A model generated the notes under the pieces. The model had not been told where the DNA came from, made no database searches, and saw only the letters and a list, made by a program, of their open reading frames with translations. The position numbers were made by a program, and so were the translations under genes. A stretch of 24,630 bases of DNA from JBIOWF01 sp044868295 (GTDB lineage: Bacteria; Actinomycetota; Actinomycetes; Streptosporangiales; Streptosporangiaceae): NCBI GenBank assembly GCA_044868295.1, contig JBIOWF010000287.1:1-24630 (forward strand), in the 5' to 3' direction. Shown here piece after piece: positions 1 to 9,500 of this stretch (position 1 is the first letter of the stretch; each line of letters opens with the position of its first letter).

Positions 1-625
1 CGCACAGGAACTTGCGGCCCGCGCCCGTGTACATGTCGCAGCGGAAGTCGGCGACGTCCAGGGCGATGTTCCCGACCGCCTGGCAGCCGTCCACCGCGAA
101 CAACGCCCGAGCGCCGTCCAGGATCGACCCCAGACCGGTCACGTCCACTACCGAGCCGCAACAGGACGGGATGTGAGACACGCACACCAAGGCGACGTCA
201 TCGGTCAGGTTGGCCGCGCACCAGTCGAGATCGAGGTCACCGCCGGGCGTCAAAGGAATCACCACGATGTTGATTCCGGTCCGTCGGCGGAGTTCGGTGA
301 GCACGAACAGATTTCCCGCATAGTCGTACTCGGACACCCAGACGGTGTCACCGGCGAGCAGTGGCAGAGCGGTGACCAGCGAGGTCCATGCGCGGGTCGC
401 GTTCTCGAACAAGGCGATGTTCGACCGGGCACAGCCGAGTAAACGGCCGATCGCGGTGCGGGCCGTCATGATGACTGTTTCGCCCTGTTGGATCTCCGCT
501 TCGTATGGGCCCATCTCGCGTTCCAGGGCGAGATAGGAGGTGATCGCGTCGAGCACGGCCGTTGAGGCGATTCCGGCCCCCGCGTAGTTGGCGTGCACTC
601 GATCGATGCGCTTGGCAGCCTTCAT
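1..625 (-). CDS. Class V aminotransferase-fold PLP enzyme (cysteine desulfurase / EgtE / isopenicillin N epimerase-like), partial
   Basis: The first 208 residues of a fold-type I PLP enzyme of aminotransferase class V; the C-terminus lies beyond the window edge. Visible family marks are the cofactor-binding H151 in HIPSCCG, the D179 region VDGCQAVG, and the presumed Schiff-base lysine K205 in GAGRKFL at the cut end. The GRKFL form is closer to EgtE and isopenicillin-N-epimerase-like members than to SufS. The ATG at 625 follows AGAGGTG with good spacing. It is the third gene of a leftward operon and starts 5 bases after the MFS stop, whose last codons form its ribosome binding site. Family members catalyse C-S lyase, desulfurase, epimerase or transaminase reactions, and the substrate cannot be read from this fragment. 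Inferred role: tailoring or supplying an amino acid for the ATP-grasp ligase upstream. The vicinal Cys155-Cys156 is unusual. Confidence 0.85.
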   Translation of the reverse strand, partial: MKAAKRIDRVHANYAGAGIASTAVLDAITSYLALEREMGPYEAEIQQGETVIMTARTAIGRLLGCARSNIALFENATRAWTSLVTALPLLAGDTVWVSEYDYAGNLFVLTELRRRTGINIVVIPLTPGGDLDLDWCAANLTDDVALVCVSHIPSCCGSVVDVTGLGSILDGARALFAVDGCQAVGNIALDVADFRCDMYTGAGRKFLC

Positions 626-630
626 CACAT

Positions 631-1857
631 TCACCTCTGCGAGACAGTCGAGGACACGGGGTCCGCGCCCCACATGTTCTTCATGCGGCTCAGGATGCCC
701 GTGGCCGCCATTCCGACGAGTAGCAGTCCCGCCACCAGGCCCCAGCAGGCCACCGGGTCCAGCACCGTGGACAGCGGCAGGAAAACCGCGGGTGCGACGA
801 GAACGCCGCTGTTCACGCCCGCGCCGTACAAGCCCATGTTCCGCGACTTCAGACTGTCCAGGGAGATCACGCTGATGTGGTCGAGGAGAACCGGGAAGAT
901 GATCATTTCTCCGAGAGTCCATATCAGTGTGGCCGGGATGAGGACCCAGGCAGCACTGCCGAATCCCATCAGCCCGAACCCGGCGATCGCGCAGGAGAAG
1001 CCGACGAACATGGTCCTGCGTCGCGGCCATTGGTTCATCGCGTGGTTCAGGCTGATCTCGCAGGTGATGACCATGAACGCGTTGAGTCCGAAGACCAGGC
1101 TCACCCAACCCGGCGCGTGGCCGAGTTCCTGGATGATGTACGTGCTGACCACGGTGGGTGGGAGCGCGTAGGCGAAGTGGATGGGGAGGGTCGCCGTGAA
1201 GAAGGACCAGAAGCGCAGCTCCGAGCGCGCTCGATCGGCGCTCTCCGGCGCATCGCCGGGTGTGTCCGCCTCCACCCGTTCCTGGGGCAGCATGTGCGCC
1301 CTGGCGAGCACGCCGGCCGCGGCCAGATAGCCGACCGCGGTTCCCGCCACCAGCAATCCCGGTTCCACCTTGAACAGCAACCCGGCCATGACCGGCCCGA
1401 TGCCCATGCCCACGTTGATCGCCAGCCGTACCGCAGCGAACGCGAATCGTCGCCGCGATTCCGGCATGGCCCTGGCGACCAGCGTGTACGTGACGGGATT
1501 GATCAGCTCGTAGCAGAAGCCCCAGATCACGGTCTCCGCTAGCAACGCCCACCGGCTTGAGGTCAAGGCGATGAGAACGACCGCCACGGACACTCCGACC
1601 ATGCCGATCAACGCGGCGGCGCGCTCGGACACACGCCTGGTCAGCGCGCCGCTCACCGCGTCGGCGGCGAGGGCGCCGATACCGAACACCCCGATGATCA
1701 GGCCGATCATCGCGGGAGAAAGCTCGTTTCGGGTCGCCCTGAGATAGGCCGCGTAGAACGGGAAGAGCATCACCGAGCTGCGGGCGATCGCTACCGAGAT
1801 CAGCAAACCCCGGATCGGCCGGAGACCGATCAGATTTTCGCGTAGCGTCGGCTGCAT
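631..1857 (-). CDS. MFS transporter, probable metabolite exporter
   Basis: A 408-residue integral membrane protein with about twelve hydrophobic segments in two six-helix halves. The halves are joined by a polar, acidic loop at about residues 205-225 (ERVEADTPGDAPESADRARS). The first half contains a GxLaDxxxG-like loop-2 element (GALAADAVSGALTRR), typical of the major facilitator superfamily. Length and layout fit drug:H+ antiporter type exporters such as MdtH and YajR. Its ATG at 1857 overlaps the stop of the ATP-grasp gene as TAATG, so translation is probably coupled; its stop lies in the ribosome binding site of the next gene. From context it probably exports, and gives self-resistance to, the product of the flanking ligase and PLP enzyme. 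The substrate is not deducible. Confidence 0.9.
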   Translation of the reverse strand: MQPTLRENLIGLRPIRGLLISVAIARSSVMLFPFYAAYLRATRNELSPAMIGLIIGVFGIGALAADAVSGALTRRVSERAAALIGMVGVSVAVVLIALTSSRWALLAETVIWGFCYELINPVTYTLVARAMPESRRRFAFAAVRLAINVGMGIGPVMAGLLFKVEPGLLVAGTAVGYLAAAGVLARAHMLPQERVEADTPGDAPESADRARSELRFWSFFTATLPIHFAYALPPTVVSTYIIQELGHAPGWVSLVFGLNAFMVITCEISLNHAMNQWPRRRTMFVGFSCAIAGFGLMGFGSAAWVLIPATLIWTLGEMIIFPVLLDHISVISLDSLKSRNMGLYGAGVNSGVLVAPAVFLPLSTVLDPVACWGLVAGLLLVGMAATGILSRMKNMWGADPVSSTVSQR

Positions 1858-3104
1858 TATTCGACTACGTAGACCTGCTCGCGCACGGAATCGATGAAAC
1901 GGTAATCCTCATCCAGCGTGGACGGATCCGCGTTGGTCATGAAAACTCGGATCGGGCTGGTCAGAAGGTCACGGGTGGGGACGATCACGTCACCCGGCTT
2001 CCGCTTCACCGTGAGGTCCACAACCGAGGGAAGGGCTCGGATGCCCGCCACGACGTCCTCGTCGATCCGCACCACCCGGCCCGACAACTCGGTCGGGGTG
2101 TTGAACACGATGGCCGGCCGGCGCCGCTGGTAGGTTCCACCGGCGTACGACTCCAGGAATCGGGGCGTGTCCGCATAGGCCAGCGCGGTCAGATCGGCCT
2201 GATTGACGCCCAGGCAGGTGTCGTGGAACAGCGGGTGCATGTTGCCGTTCAGACGAGCACCCACCTCGACCACGACCGGACCGTCGGCGCGGACGATGAC
2301 CTCGGAGTGGGCGGGCCCGTTGTGAATCCCCAACGCGTCCAGCACCTGGCTCGTGTAGGAGATCAAAGAGGCGCACACGGGGTCGTCGGCGTCCATGAGG
2401 ACGTCTCGGTTGTAGATCGGCTTGCCGTTCGGCAGGAGGCGCTTGTCGTATTGCCACACGCCACAGACGTAGACGTGCCCGTCCGCGCTGACCGTGTCGA
2501 CGATGTACTCCGTGCCTTCCAGATAGCTCTGGACGAGCGCGATGGTGTTGTCGATGTCGAAGATGTCCTTCGACGTGAGGATCGTTTCGAACGCGTTCCG
2601 CAGTTCCTCCGGCGTACGGCACACGAACACGCCGTCGGTGGAGGCCGATGAGATCGGTTTGGCCACACAGGGCCAACCTCCGTCGCCATTGGCCCAATCC
2701 AGTGCTTCTTCGACGCTTTTGGTCAGGATTTGGCCGGCGGCTGCGAGCCCGGCGGCGCGGACGGCTTCGATCATTTCGTATTTGTTGCGCCTGGCCTGCG
2801 ACAGCGCCGATCCGTTGGTCCGCAGACCCAGCAGCTCGCTCATGCGATCGGCCAGCGGGACACCCGGCTCCTGACCGGCGACGACGAACCGGGGGGCGAG
2901 CTCTCTCAGCTCCTTGGCCGTGTTCTCTTCACCGTCATAGACCAGGAAGTCCCGGTAGCTGTCCCGTTGCGGGGCGAGCATGCTGGGCATGAGCTCGGGG
3001 GTGCTTTGCAGGTGCACGATATCGAGCCCTAACCGGCTGAATGCTATGGGCAGGTAATTCCCTGTGCTGTAGGCATCAACCAGAACACCGCAAGGACGTG
3101 TCAT
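1857..3104 (-). CDS. ATP-grasp carboxylate-amine ligase (BacD-like)
   Basis: A 415-residue ATP-grasp enzyme. It has an N-terminal alpha/beta domain to about residue 100, then the ATP-grasp fold. The fold shows the phosphate-binding lysine K149 in PCVAKPISSAS with a flexible small-residue loop, the adenine-side EGTEYIVD segment (196-203), and metal ligands E268 and E280 in SEVIVRADGPVVVEVGARLNG, with R284 and N286. This pattern fits L-amino acid ligases (BacD type) and related enzymes that make an amide bond through an acyl phosphate. An in-frame GTG at 3131 exists, but the ATG at 3104 is preferred because GGGGGAG lies 6 bases upstream. It is the first gene of the leftward operon with the MFS and class V PLP genes, divergent from the LysR gene. 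Most likely it condenses two amino acids or an amino acid with another carboxylate; the substrates are unknown. Confidence 0.88.
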   Translation of the reverse strand: MTRPCGVLVDAYSTGNYLPIAFSRLGLDIVHLQSTPELMPSMLAPQRDSYRDFLVYDGEENTAKELRELAPRFVVAGQEPGVPLADRMSELLGLRTNGSALSQARRNKYEMIEAVRAAGLAAAGQILTKSVEEALDWANGDGGWPCVAKPISSASTDGVFVCRTPEELRNAFETILTSKDIFDIDNTIALVQSYLEGTEYIVDTVSADGHVYVCGVWQYDKRLLPNGKPIYNRDVLMDADDPVCASLISYTSQVLDALGIHNGPAHSEVIVRADGPVVVEVGARLNGNMHPLFHDTCLGVNQADLTALAYADTPRFLESYAGGTYQRRRPAIVFNTPTELSGRVVRIDEDVVAGIRALPSVVDLTVKRKPGDVIVPTRDLLTSPIRVFMTNADPSTLDEDYRFIDSVREQVYVVE

Positions 3105-3227
3105 CGATGTCTCCCCCGTGCGCCGAATCACCTGAATGCAGCTACGCGAGCAATTTGTGCCGGGAACCGCGAAGCGTGCGCTGAACGGCAGCCTGGCATA
3201 TCCCGGACCACAAGGTGGAAAGCCAAA

Positions 3228-3255
3228 CGCTATGGCGATAGCGCATCGCTATGAT
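3228..3255. promoter_or_regulatory. Triple half-site operator overlapping the LysR gene promoter
   Basis: Three copies of one hexamer alternate in orientation: CGCTAT at 3228-3233, ATAGCG at 3238-3243 and CGCTAT at 3247-3252. The second and third form a perfect palindrome around CAT, and the first and second one around GGCG. The third overlaps TATGAT (3250-3255), a good -10 match placed six bases before GTG 3262. The site lies in the 157-base gap between the divergent LysR and ATP-grasp genes, the usual place for a LysR operator that autorepresses its own gene and activates the divergent operon. That role is inferred; no clear promoter was found for the leftward operon. Confidence 0.55.
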
Positions 3256-3261
3256 GCGAAG

Positions 3262-4140
3262 GTGGGTGTGGGTCTTCAGGCTGTGCGGGCGTTCGTGGCC
3301 GTCGCCGCAACCGGATCGTTCCGAGCCGCCGCCAAGCTGCTGAATGTGAGTCAGCCGACCGTCAGCGCCGCCGTGGCGCGTCTCGAAGCGCAAGCCGGAG
3401 CCCCGCTGTTAAGACGGGAGCACAGCGGAGTATCCCTCACCGATCATGGTCAACGCACGCTCGCCGCCGCTTCCCGACTGGTCGCCGCCGCCGACGAGTT
3501 GGACGCGATGTTGACCGGCGGGTCGCCCCGGGAGCTCACCCTGGGCTTCATGGGAGAGGCGGCGGCCTCGGTCACCGGGAAGATCATCGCTGTCGTGCAG
3601 AAGTGGTCGCCGGCCCGGGTGAACCTACGGCGATTCGACTTCGACGATCCGACCTGTGGCCTGACCTCGGGGAAGAGTGATTTGGCGATCATCTGGCCGC
3701 CGGTCTCCACCGATGCCATCGATCAGATGGTGATAGCCACCGACCGCCGGGCGATCGCGTTCTCGGTGTCCGACCCGCTCGCCGGCCGCGACACCGTTTC
3801 TCCCGAGGAGCTGGGCAGGCGCAACTGGGTGGTGCCCTGCTCACCGGATCCCATGTGGACAGGTTTCCGGCATCCGACGGAGATCGGGGTCGTCACCACG
3901 AGAGGAATCGTGGGCTCGAACTCGGTGGAGGAGACGCTGGAGCTGGTCGCGTCAGGTGCGGGCAACGCGATCCTCTCCGAGAGCACCGATCAGCACTACG
4001 TCCGCACCGGGGTGGTCCTGGTGCCGATCGCCGGTGACGTTCGGTGCACCACCGCGCTGGCGTGGCAGCGGGACGCCGGCCACCCGGCCATCGCCGACAT
4101 TCTCGACGACGTCCATTCGCTCGGCCTCCCACTGCGGTGA
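3262..4140 (+). CDS. LysR-family transcriptional regulator
   Basis: A DNA-binding regulator with an N-terminal winged helix-turn-helix (GSFRAAAKLLNVSQPTVSAAVARLE) and the typical following LysR segment (GAPLLRREHSGVSLTDHGQ). A C-terminal effector-binding domain follows from about residue 90. The reading frame is open back to ATG 3136, but LysR proteins begin close to the LQAVRAFVAVAATGSF element. The start is therefore placed at GTG 3262 (292 residues), six bases after a TATGAT -10, an arrangement typical of leaderless actinobacterial mRNA. GTG 3268, with AAGG upstream, is an alternative. It is divergent from the ligase/MFS/PLP operon and probably controls it in response to a pathway metabolite. 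Its stop is only 4 bases from the stop of the convergent fcl gene, with no clear terminator between them. Confidence 0.87.
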   Translation: MGVGLQAVRAFVAVAATGSFRAAAKLLNVSQPTVSAAVARLEAQAGAPLLRREHSGVSLTDHGQRTLAAASRLVAAADELDAMLTGGSPRELTLGFMGEAAASVTGKIIAVVQKWSPARVNLRRFDFDDPTCGLTSGKSDLAIIWPPVSTDAIDQMVIATDRRAIAFSVSDPLAGRDTVSPEELGRRNWVVPCSPDPMWTGFRHPTEIGVVTTRGIVGSNSVEETLELVASGAGNAILSESTDQHYVRTGVVLVPIAGDVRCTTALAWQRDAGHPAIADILDDVHSLGLPLR

Positions 4141-4144
4141 GACC

Positions 4145-5104
4145 TCACGGGATGGCACACGGCCGCGGCGATGCGGCGTGCCGCTGGTACCAGGCGTAGG
4201 TGGTCTCGATGCCGTCGCGCAGGTCGACGCGCGGCGCCCAGCCCAGCCGGGTGATGCGGGAGACGTCCAGCAGCTTGCGTGGTGTGCCGTCCGGCTTGGT
4301 CGCGTCCCATTCGACGTCGCCGTCATGGCCCACGACGTCGGCGACGGTCTCGGCCAGTTCCCGGATGGTGAGGTCGGTGCCGGTGCCGACGTTGACGGGC
4401 TCCGGCGCGTCGTACCGCTCCAGGAGCAGCAGGCAGGCTCGGGCCAGGTCGTCGACGTGCAGGAACTCGCGCCTCGGGGCGCCGGTCCCCCACAGCCGCA
4501 CGCGTCCGGCCTCCTGGTGTTTCGCCTCGTGGAAGCGATGGATGAGGGCGGGCAGCACATGCGAGGTGAGCGGGTCGAAGTTGTCCCCCGGCCCGTACAG
4601 GTTGCAGGGCATCGCGGCGATGTACGGCAGGCCGTACTGCCGGCGCAACGCCTGGATGTGCGTGATACCGGCGATCTTGGCGATGGCGTAGGCGTCGTTG
4701 GTGGGCTCCAGGGGGCCGGTGAGCAGTGCGTCCTCGCGGATCGGCTGGGGTGTGATCTTGGGATAGATGCAGCTCGACCCCAGCAGGAGCAGGCGTTCCA
4801 CCCCATGCTCGGCGGCGGCGTCGAGGACGTTCACCTGGATCCGCAAATTGTCGGACAGGAACTGTGCCGGGTATGTCGCGTTCGCCATGATGCCGCCGAC
4901 CCTCGCCGCGGCGAGGACGACCACCCGCGGTCGTTCGGCAGCGAAGAACCGGTTCACGGCAGACCGGTCGCGCAGGTCCAGCTCGCCCGATCCACGGCCG
5001 ATCAGGCCGGTGAAACCCTCCTCGAGCAGATGGCGCCACATCGCCGACCCGACCAGACCGGCGTGACCGGCCACGTACACCTTGGCCGCGCGGTCCAATC
5101 GCAT
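4145..5104 (-). CDS. fcl: GDP-L-fucose synthase
   Basis: An NADPH-dependent epimerase/reductase of the short-chain dehydrogenase superfamily that converts GDP-4-keto-6-deoxy-D-mannose to GDP-L-fucose. It shows the Rossmann motif GHAGLVG (13-19), the catalytic serine in GSSCIYP (110-115), the Y139-xxx-K143 pair in DAYAIAK, the substrate-region NLYGPGDNFD, and REFLHVDDLARA, all typical of Fcl/WcaG. Length is 319 residues from ATG 5104, close to the E. coli enzyme. The ribosome binding site before this ATG is weak, and GTG 5113 or TTG 5128 are alternative starts. It is divergent from gmd, which makes its substrate, so the two complete GDP-fucose synthesis from GDP-mannose. A fucosyltransferase-like module encoded beyond gmd is the likely consumer. 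Confidence 0.95.
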   Translation of the reverse strand: MRLDRAAKVYVAGHAGLVGSAMWRHLLEEGFTGLIGRGSGELDLRDRSAVNRFFAAERPRVVVLAAARVGGIMANATYPAQFLSDNLRIQVNVLDAAAEHGVERLLLLGSSCIYPKITPQPIREDALLTGPLEPTNDAYAIAKIAGITHIQALRRQYGLPYIAAMPCNLYGPGDNFDPLTSHVLPALIHRFHEAKHQEAGRVRLWGTGAPRREFLHVDDLARACLLLLERYDAPEPVNVGTGTDLTIRELAETVADVVGHDGDVEWDATKPDGTPRKLLDVSRITRLGWAPRVDLRDGIETTYAWYQRHAASPRPCAIP

Positions 5105-5410
5105 TTGGTCCACTACTGGGGAATTCAATGTCGTCAGGCCCTCTCGCCGCGACCGGCGCACCCGCCGGAAGCACAGGAATGCTATTGCGACGCGGTCTCT
5201 TCGGTCGCGCGTTTCGGCCTCGTGCCGTAATTACCGCGAACAGAAAGCACATTTACGGCACGGCCGCGCGGAATTCGCGACAAATCGTAATTCAGCACCT
5301 CACAGCCGCCCCGGCCTCGCCGAATCCTTTTCGCTCAGTAAAGCCTTCACCACCGTCCGCGCGGTTCCGATAGCTTCCTTCCCGGCGTTGTCCAGGAAAG
5401 GAACACTGGC
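5105..5410. promoter_or_regulatory. Divergent fcl-gmd control region with a long-spaced inverted repeat
   Basis: This 306-base gap separates the two GDP-fucose genes and is clearly more AT-rich than its neighbours. It holds a perfect 9-bp inverted repeat, GTGCCGTAA at 5222-5230 and TTACGGCAC at 5253-5261, with centres 31 bp apart (about three helical turns), which fits a looping or paired operator. AAAGGAA before GTG 5411 is the gmd ribosome binding site. TAGCTT at 5371-5376 is a possible -10 for gmd, with TTCACC 19 bases upstream as a poor -35. No gene was found. The regulatory role is inferred from position and symmetry only. Confidence 0.45.
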
Positions 5411-6412
5411 GTGAAAACGGCTCTGATAACCGGGGTAACCGGACAGGACGGGTCCTACCTCGCCGAGCTGCTGCTCGCCAAGGGGTACACCGTGCACGGG
5501 GTGGTGCGCCGCACCTCGACGTTCAACACCCACCGGATCGACCACCTGTACCGCGATCCGCACGACGCGGGCACCCGGTTCTTCCTGCACCACGGAGACC
5601 TGTCGGACGCTCCCCGGATGCTGGCGCTGCTGGACGCGACCGCGCCGGACGAGGTCTACCACCTGGCCGCCCAGTCGCACGTGCGGGTGTCCTTCGAGGA
5701 GCCGGCGTTCACCGGCGAGATCACCGGCATGGGCGCCGTGCTGCTGTTGGAGGCGATCCGGCTCACCGGGCTGAAGTGCCGGTTCTATCACGCGTCCAGC
5801 TCGGAGATGTTCGGTTCGTCCCCGCCGCCGCAGCACGAGGAGACCATGTTCCGGCCGCGCTCGCCGTACGGGGCGGCGAAGCTCTACGCGCACTGGATGA
5901 CCCGCAACTACCGCGAGGCGTACGGCATGTTCGCCGTCAACGGCATCCTCTTCAACCACGAGTCGCCGCGGCGCGGTGAGACGTTCGTGACGCGGAAGAT
6001 CGCCAGGGCCGCCGCCCGCATCAAGGTCGGCCTGCAGGACTGCCTGTACATGGGGAACATGGACGCGGTGCGGGACTGGGGGTACGCCCCCGAGTACGTG
6101 GAGGCGATATGGCGGATGCTCCAGCAGGACGAGCCTGACGACTACGTGCTCGCCACGGGCACGGCCTACACGGTCCGCGACTTCGCCAAGCTCGCATTCG
6201 AGCAGGTCGGCCTGGACTGGGCCGAGTACATCCGCCATGATCCCCGCTACGAGCGTCCCGCCGAGGTCGACGCGCTGATCGGCGACGCGTCCAAGGCGAG
6301 CCGCGTGCTCGGCTGGAAACCACGGGTGCTCGTCCCCGAGCTCGCCGCCATCATGGTCGACGCCGAATCGCAGGCACTCGCCGGGCAGGGATCAACGATC
6401 CTTCGCCATTGA
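5411..6412 (+). CDS. gmd: GDP-mannose 4,6-dehydratase
   Basis: An NADP-dependent SDR enzyme that turns GDP-D-mannose into GDP-4-keto-6-deoxy-D-mannose, the first step to GDP-L-fucose (also used for GDP-rhamnose and related sugars). The 333-residue protein has TGVTGQDGSYLAE (7-19) for cofactor binding, the SSSEMFG active-site segment (129-135), the Y153-xxx-K157 pair in SPYGAAK, and the diagnostic NHESPRRGETFVTRKI block. The GTG at 5411 is preceded by AGGAAAGGAA at 8-base spacing. It reads away from fcl and towards the large glycosyltransferase gene 145 bases downstream, so this is a GDP-fucose supply and use locus. Family assignment is secure; that the end sugar is fucose follows from the adjacent fcl. 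Confidence 0.96.
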   Translation: MKTALITGVTGQDGSYLAELLLAKGYTVHGVVRRTSTFNTHRIDHLYRDPHDAGTRFFLHHGDLSDAPRMLALLDATAPDEVYHLAAQSHVRVSFEEPAFTGEITGMGAVLLLEAIRLTGLKCRFYHASSSEMFGSSPPPQHEETMFRPRSPYGAAKLYAHWMTRNYREAYGMFAVNGILFNHESPRRGETFVTRKIARAAARIKVGLQDCLYMGNMDAVRDWGYAPEYVEAIWRMLQQDEPDDYVLATGTAYTVRDFAKLAFEQVGLDWAEYIRHDPRYERPAEVDALIGDASKASRVLGWKPRVLVPELAAIMVDAESQALAGQGSTILRH

Positions 6413-6557
6413 CGGAAACCAGGCGTCCACCCTGGGCCATGAATTCGTCATCGATCCAGCACGGACGCCAAAAGCTCGGTATTTCTCGTTGCTCCCGGAA
6501 ACCGGGGCGACCACGATATTCAGCACACCGGCCCGCGATATCCCCTGGAAGTCATCA

Positions 6558-9500
6558 ATGAATACGAATCAATCACGGCCGGGGCCGACGGCGCCGCGTG
6601 TACTTTCCCTGACCGGTGCGCCGCGGGCAGAATGCGTGATCACTCTGGCCACGGCCCGCACGCATTTTTCCGAACGCCTGGCACGGCTCCACCAGAGCCT
6701 TGTGGAATCCGGGTTCGCGGGCGATCTCCTCGCGTGGACGCCGGAGCGGTTTCCCGACGGATGCCCTTCCCACCAGGAGGTGCCGTTCGCGTTCAAACCG
6801 TTCTGCTTCGCCCAAGCCCGGCCTGAGCGCCGGCTGGCGCTGTGGATGGACGCCTCCTGCGTCGCCGTCCGACCGCTCGATTCGCTGTTCGAGCACATCG
6901 CCACACACGGATATCTGCTGTTCGAGAACGGCCGGCACAAGGTCGGTGAATGGGCCAGCGACGTCGCCCTGGAATCCCTCGCGATGAGCCGCGACGAGGC
7001 GATGGGGATCCCCGAGGTGAACGCGGCGGTGATCGGTCTCGACCTGAGCAGCCCGATCGCCAACAGATTCCTCGACCTGTGGCACGCCGCCGCCCGCGAC
7101 GGGCTGCCGTTCCGCGGCGTGCCGGAGCCACTGGACACCCCCGAGGACTACGCCGCCGTGAAGTGGAACCGGGACGGACGAGTCTCCTCGGATCCCCGCG
7201 TCCGGGGCCACCGCCACGACCAGACGGTCGCGGGCATCCTCGCGAACCGTCTCGGGATGACGTTGACGCCGGGCGGTCTCCAGGCCTATCCGCGCGAAGG
7301 TTCACGCGCCATCAGGGAAGACACATCGATCATGATCGACCGGTACGGGATCCACCCCTGTCCGGCCGAGCCGAGCCCGCTGCTGGACCAGAAGGAAGAA
7401 GTCGTGACGCACGAAGGAACGCCCTCGCCGGACGATCAGCGGAGCTGGGCCGACGCGGCCACGCTGGAACACCTCATCGTCGTCCCGAGGGGCGGACTCG
7501 GGAACGGGCTTCGAGCGGTCGCGGCCGCCAGGCGGCTCTGCTCCCTGATCGGCGCGAAGCTCACGGTGGTCTGGGAGTTCGGCAACTACGAGGCCCTGGT
7601 CTCCCTCGATGCCGGGATGGAGGTGCTCGACCGGATCCCGCCGTACGCGACCTCGGTCCGGCACATCAAGATGCCGAACAAGGCGCAGGGCGGCAACAAC
7701 GAGAACCGGCGCGTTCCGGTCCAGGAGGACCACACCATCATCGTGGAGTCGTGGTTCTGGTTCTGCGCCGCGGAAGAACCGCTGGTCACCGAGGCCGACG
7801 CCCTGTCGGAATGGCTGCCGCGCCCGGCCGAGGCCATTCAGGACACGGTGCGGGAGTTCACCGAGGCCAACTTCGGCCGCATGGTCGGCATGCACATCCG
7901 GCAGGGAGACAACGGCAGGAAGCTGGTCCTGACGCCGATAGAAGACTTCCTGCGGGAGGCCGAGCGCGTCGTCGACGAGGGGTACGGCATCTTTCTCGCC
8001 ACCGACAGCCAGGAGACGGAAAGGATGATGCGCGACCGTTTCGGAGATCGCGTCATCGTCTATCCCAAGACCTGGGAGCTGCCTTTCCGGTGGCCACGGC
8101 TGACCGCCGACGGCGAGAAGCTGGCCCCCGATCTGCTGGAGAAGCAGATCAGGGCGGGCTCCACGGAGGCTCCCCCGGACTTCGTGGACGCGGAGCTGCT
8201 CGCCGCCGGCGCCGAGCTGATCCCCGACTTCGTGGACATGCAGCTCCTCGCCGCCTGTGAATACGTCATCGGTTCGACGATATCGAGCTACAGCCAGATG
8301 GCGGCCCGCTACAACGGCTCACCACGCTGTCTCATGTTGCCCGCCCCGCCCCTGCACCCCGTGTGGGGACGAGGGCTTGAGCCCGCGCAGAAGATGCGCA
8401 AGCGCACCCTCATGAGCCCGGAGTCCGCGGGGAGCCGGAACGGGCGGCCCCGCGTCCGGCGCAATGACTACAGCACGCTCGTGGTTCCCGAGCTCGGCCG
8501 GTGGGCGCCGAAGCTCACCGTGTCCGTGGTGATCCCCGCGTACGGCAATCAGGAGAAGCTCGACCTCACGCTGGCCGCGCTGGCGGCGCAGACCTATCCG
8601 AGTCACCTCATGCAGGTCGTGATCGTCGACGACGGGAGCAGCCCGCCGCTGCGGCTACCCGAGATCACCCCGGCCAACACGCTCATGATCTCCAGTGCCG
8701 GAGACGGCTGGGGGGCCGGGCACGCCATGCACGCCGGTGTCGAAGCCGCCGACGGTGACGTGATCCACCGGCTCGACTCGGACATGCTCGTCTATCGCGA
8801 GCACATCGAGGCGAACATGCGCTGGCACCATGTGGCCGACTACCTCGTCGTGATCGGCTACAAGCGTTTCGTCGAGTTCAGCCGGGGGCAGCACTCGCCC
8901 GACAACGTGTATGACGCCGTTTCGAGCGGAGCGGCGGACCGGCTCTACGACCTGGAGCTCAGCCGCCCAAGCTGGATCGAGACGGTCATCGACGAGACCG
9001 ACGGCCTGCGCGCGGCGGACGGGCGCGCCTACACGGTCGGGACGGGGCAGACCATTTCCCTCACTCACAGTCTTTACGACGGCTGCGAAGTCGATATCGC
9101 GCTGGTCCGTGGCCAGGACACGGAGTTCAGCTACCGGGCCGCCCAAGCCGGCGCCGTCTTCGTCCCGGAGCCCGAGGCGCACGCCTTCCACCTCGGGCTC
9201 ACGGAGATGATGACCCGGTACGCCGAGGGCACCCGGTTCCGGGAACCGTACCTCAGCAACCGCGTGCCGCTGCGGCGCGACCGGAAGGAGGAGACGGGCC
9301 GCCAGTGGCTCGTGCCTTACGTCGACGTCGTCGTCGATGTCGACGGGGCGTCGTACGAGGAGGTGCGCGCCACGGTGGAAGGCGCGCTGGCGAGCGGCAC
9401 GGACATACGGGTCACGCTCGTGGGCCCGTGGCCGGGCGTCACCGACGATCGCCGCTCCCCACTCGACGACCCGCTGCTCGATCTCAGGCTGGTCCGCGAA

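Noticed and set aside
3136..3261. N-terminal 42-residue extension of the LysR protein
   Set aside because: It covers the operator and -10 region and is absent from the normal LysR domain start.
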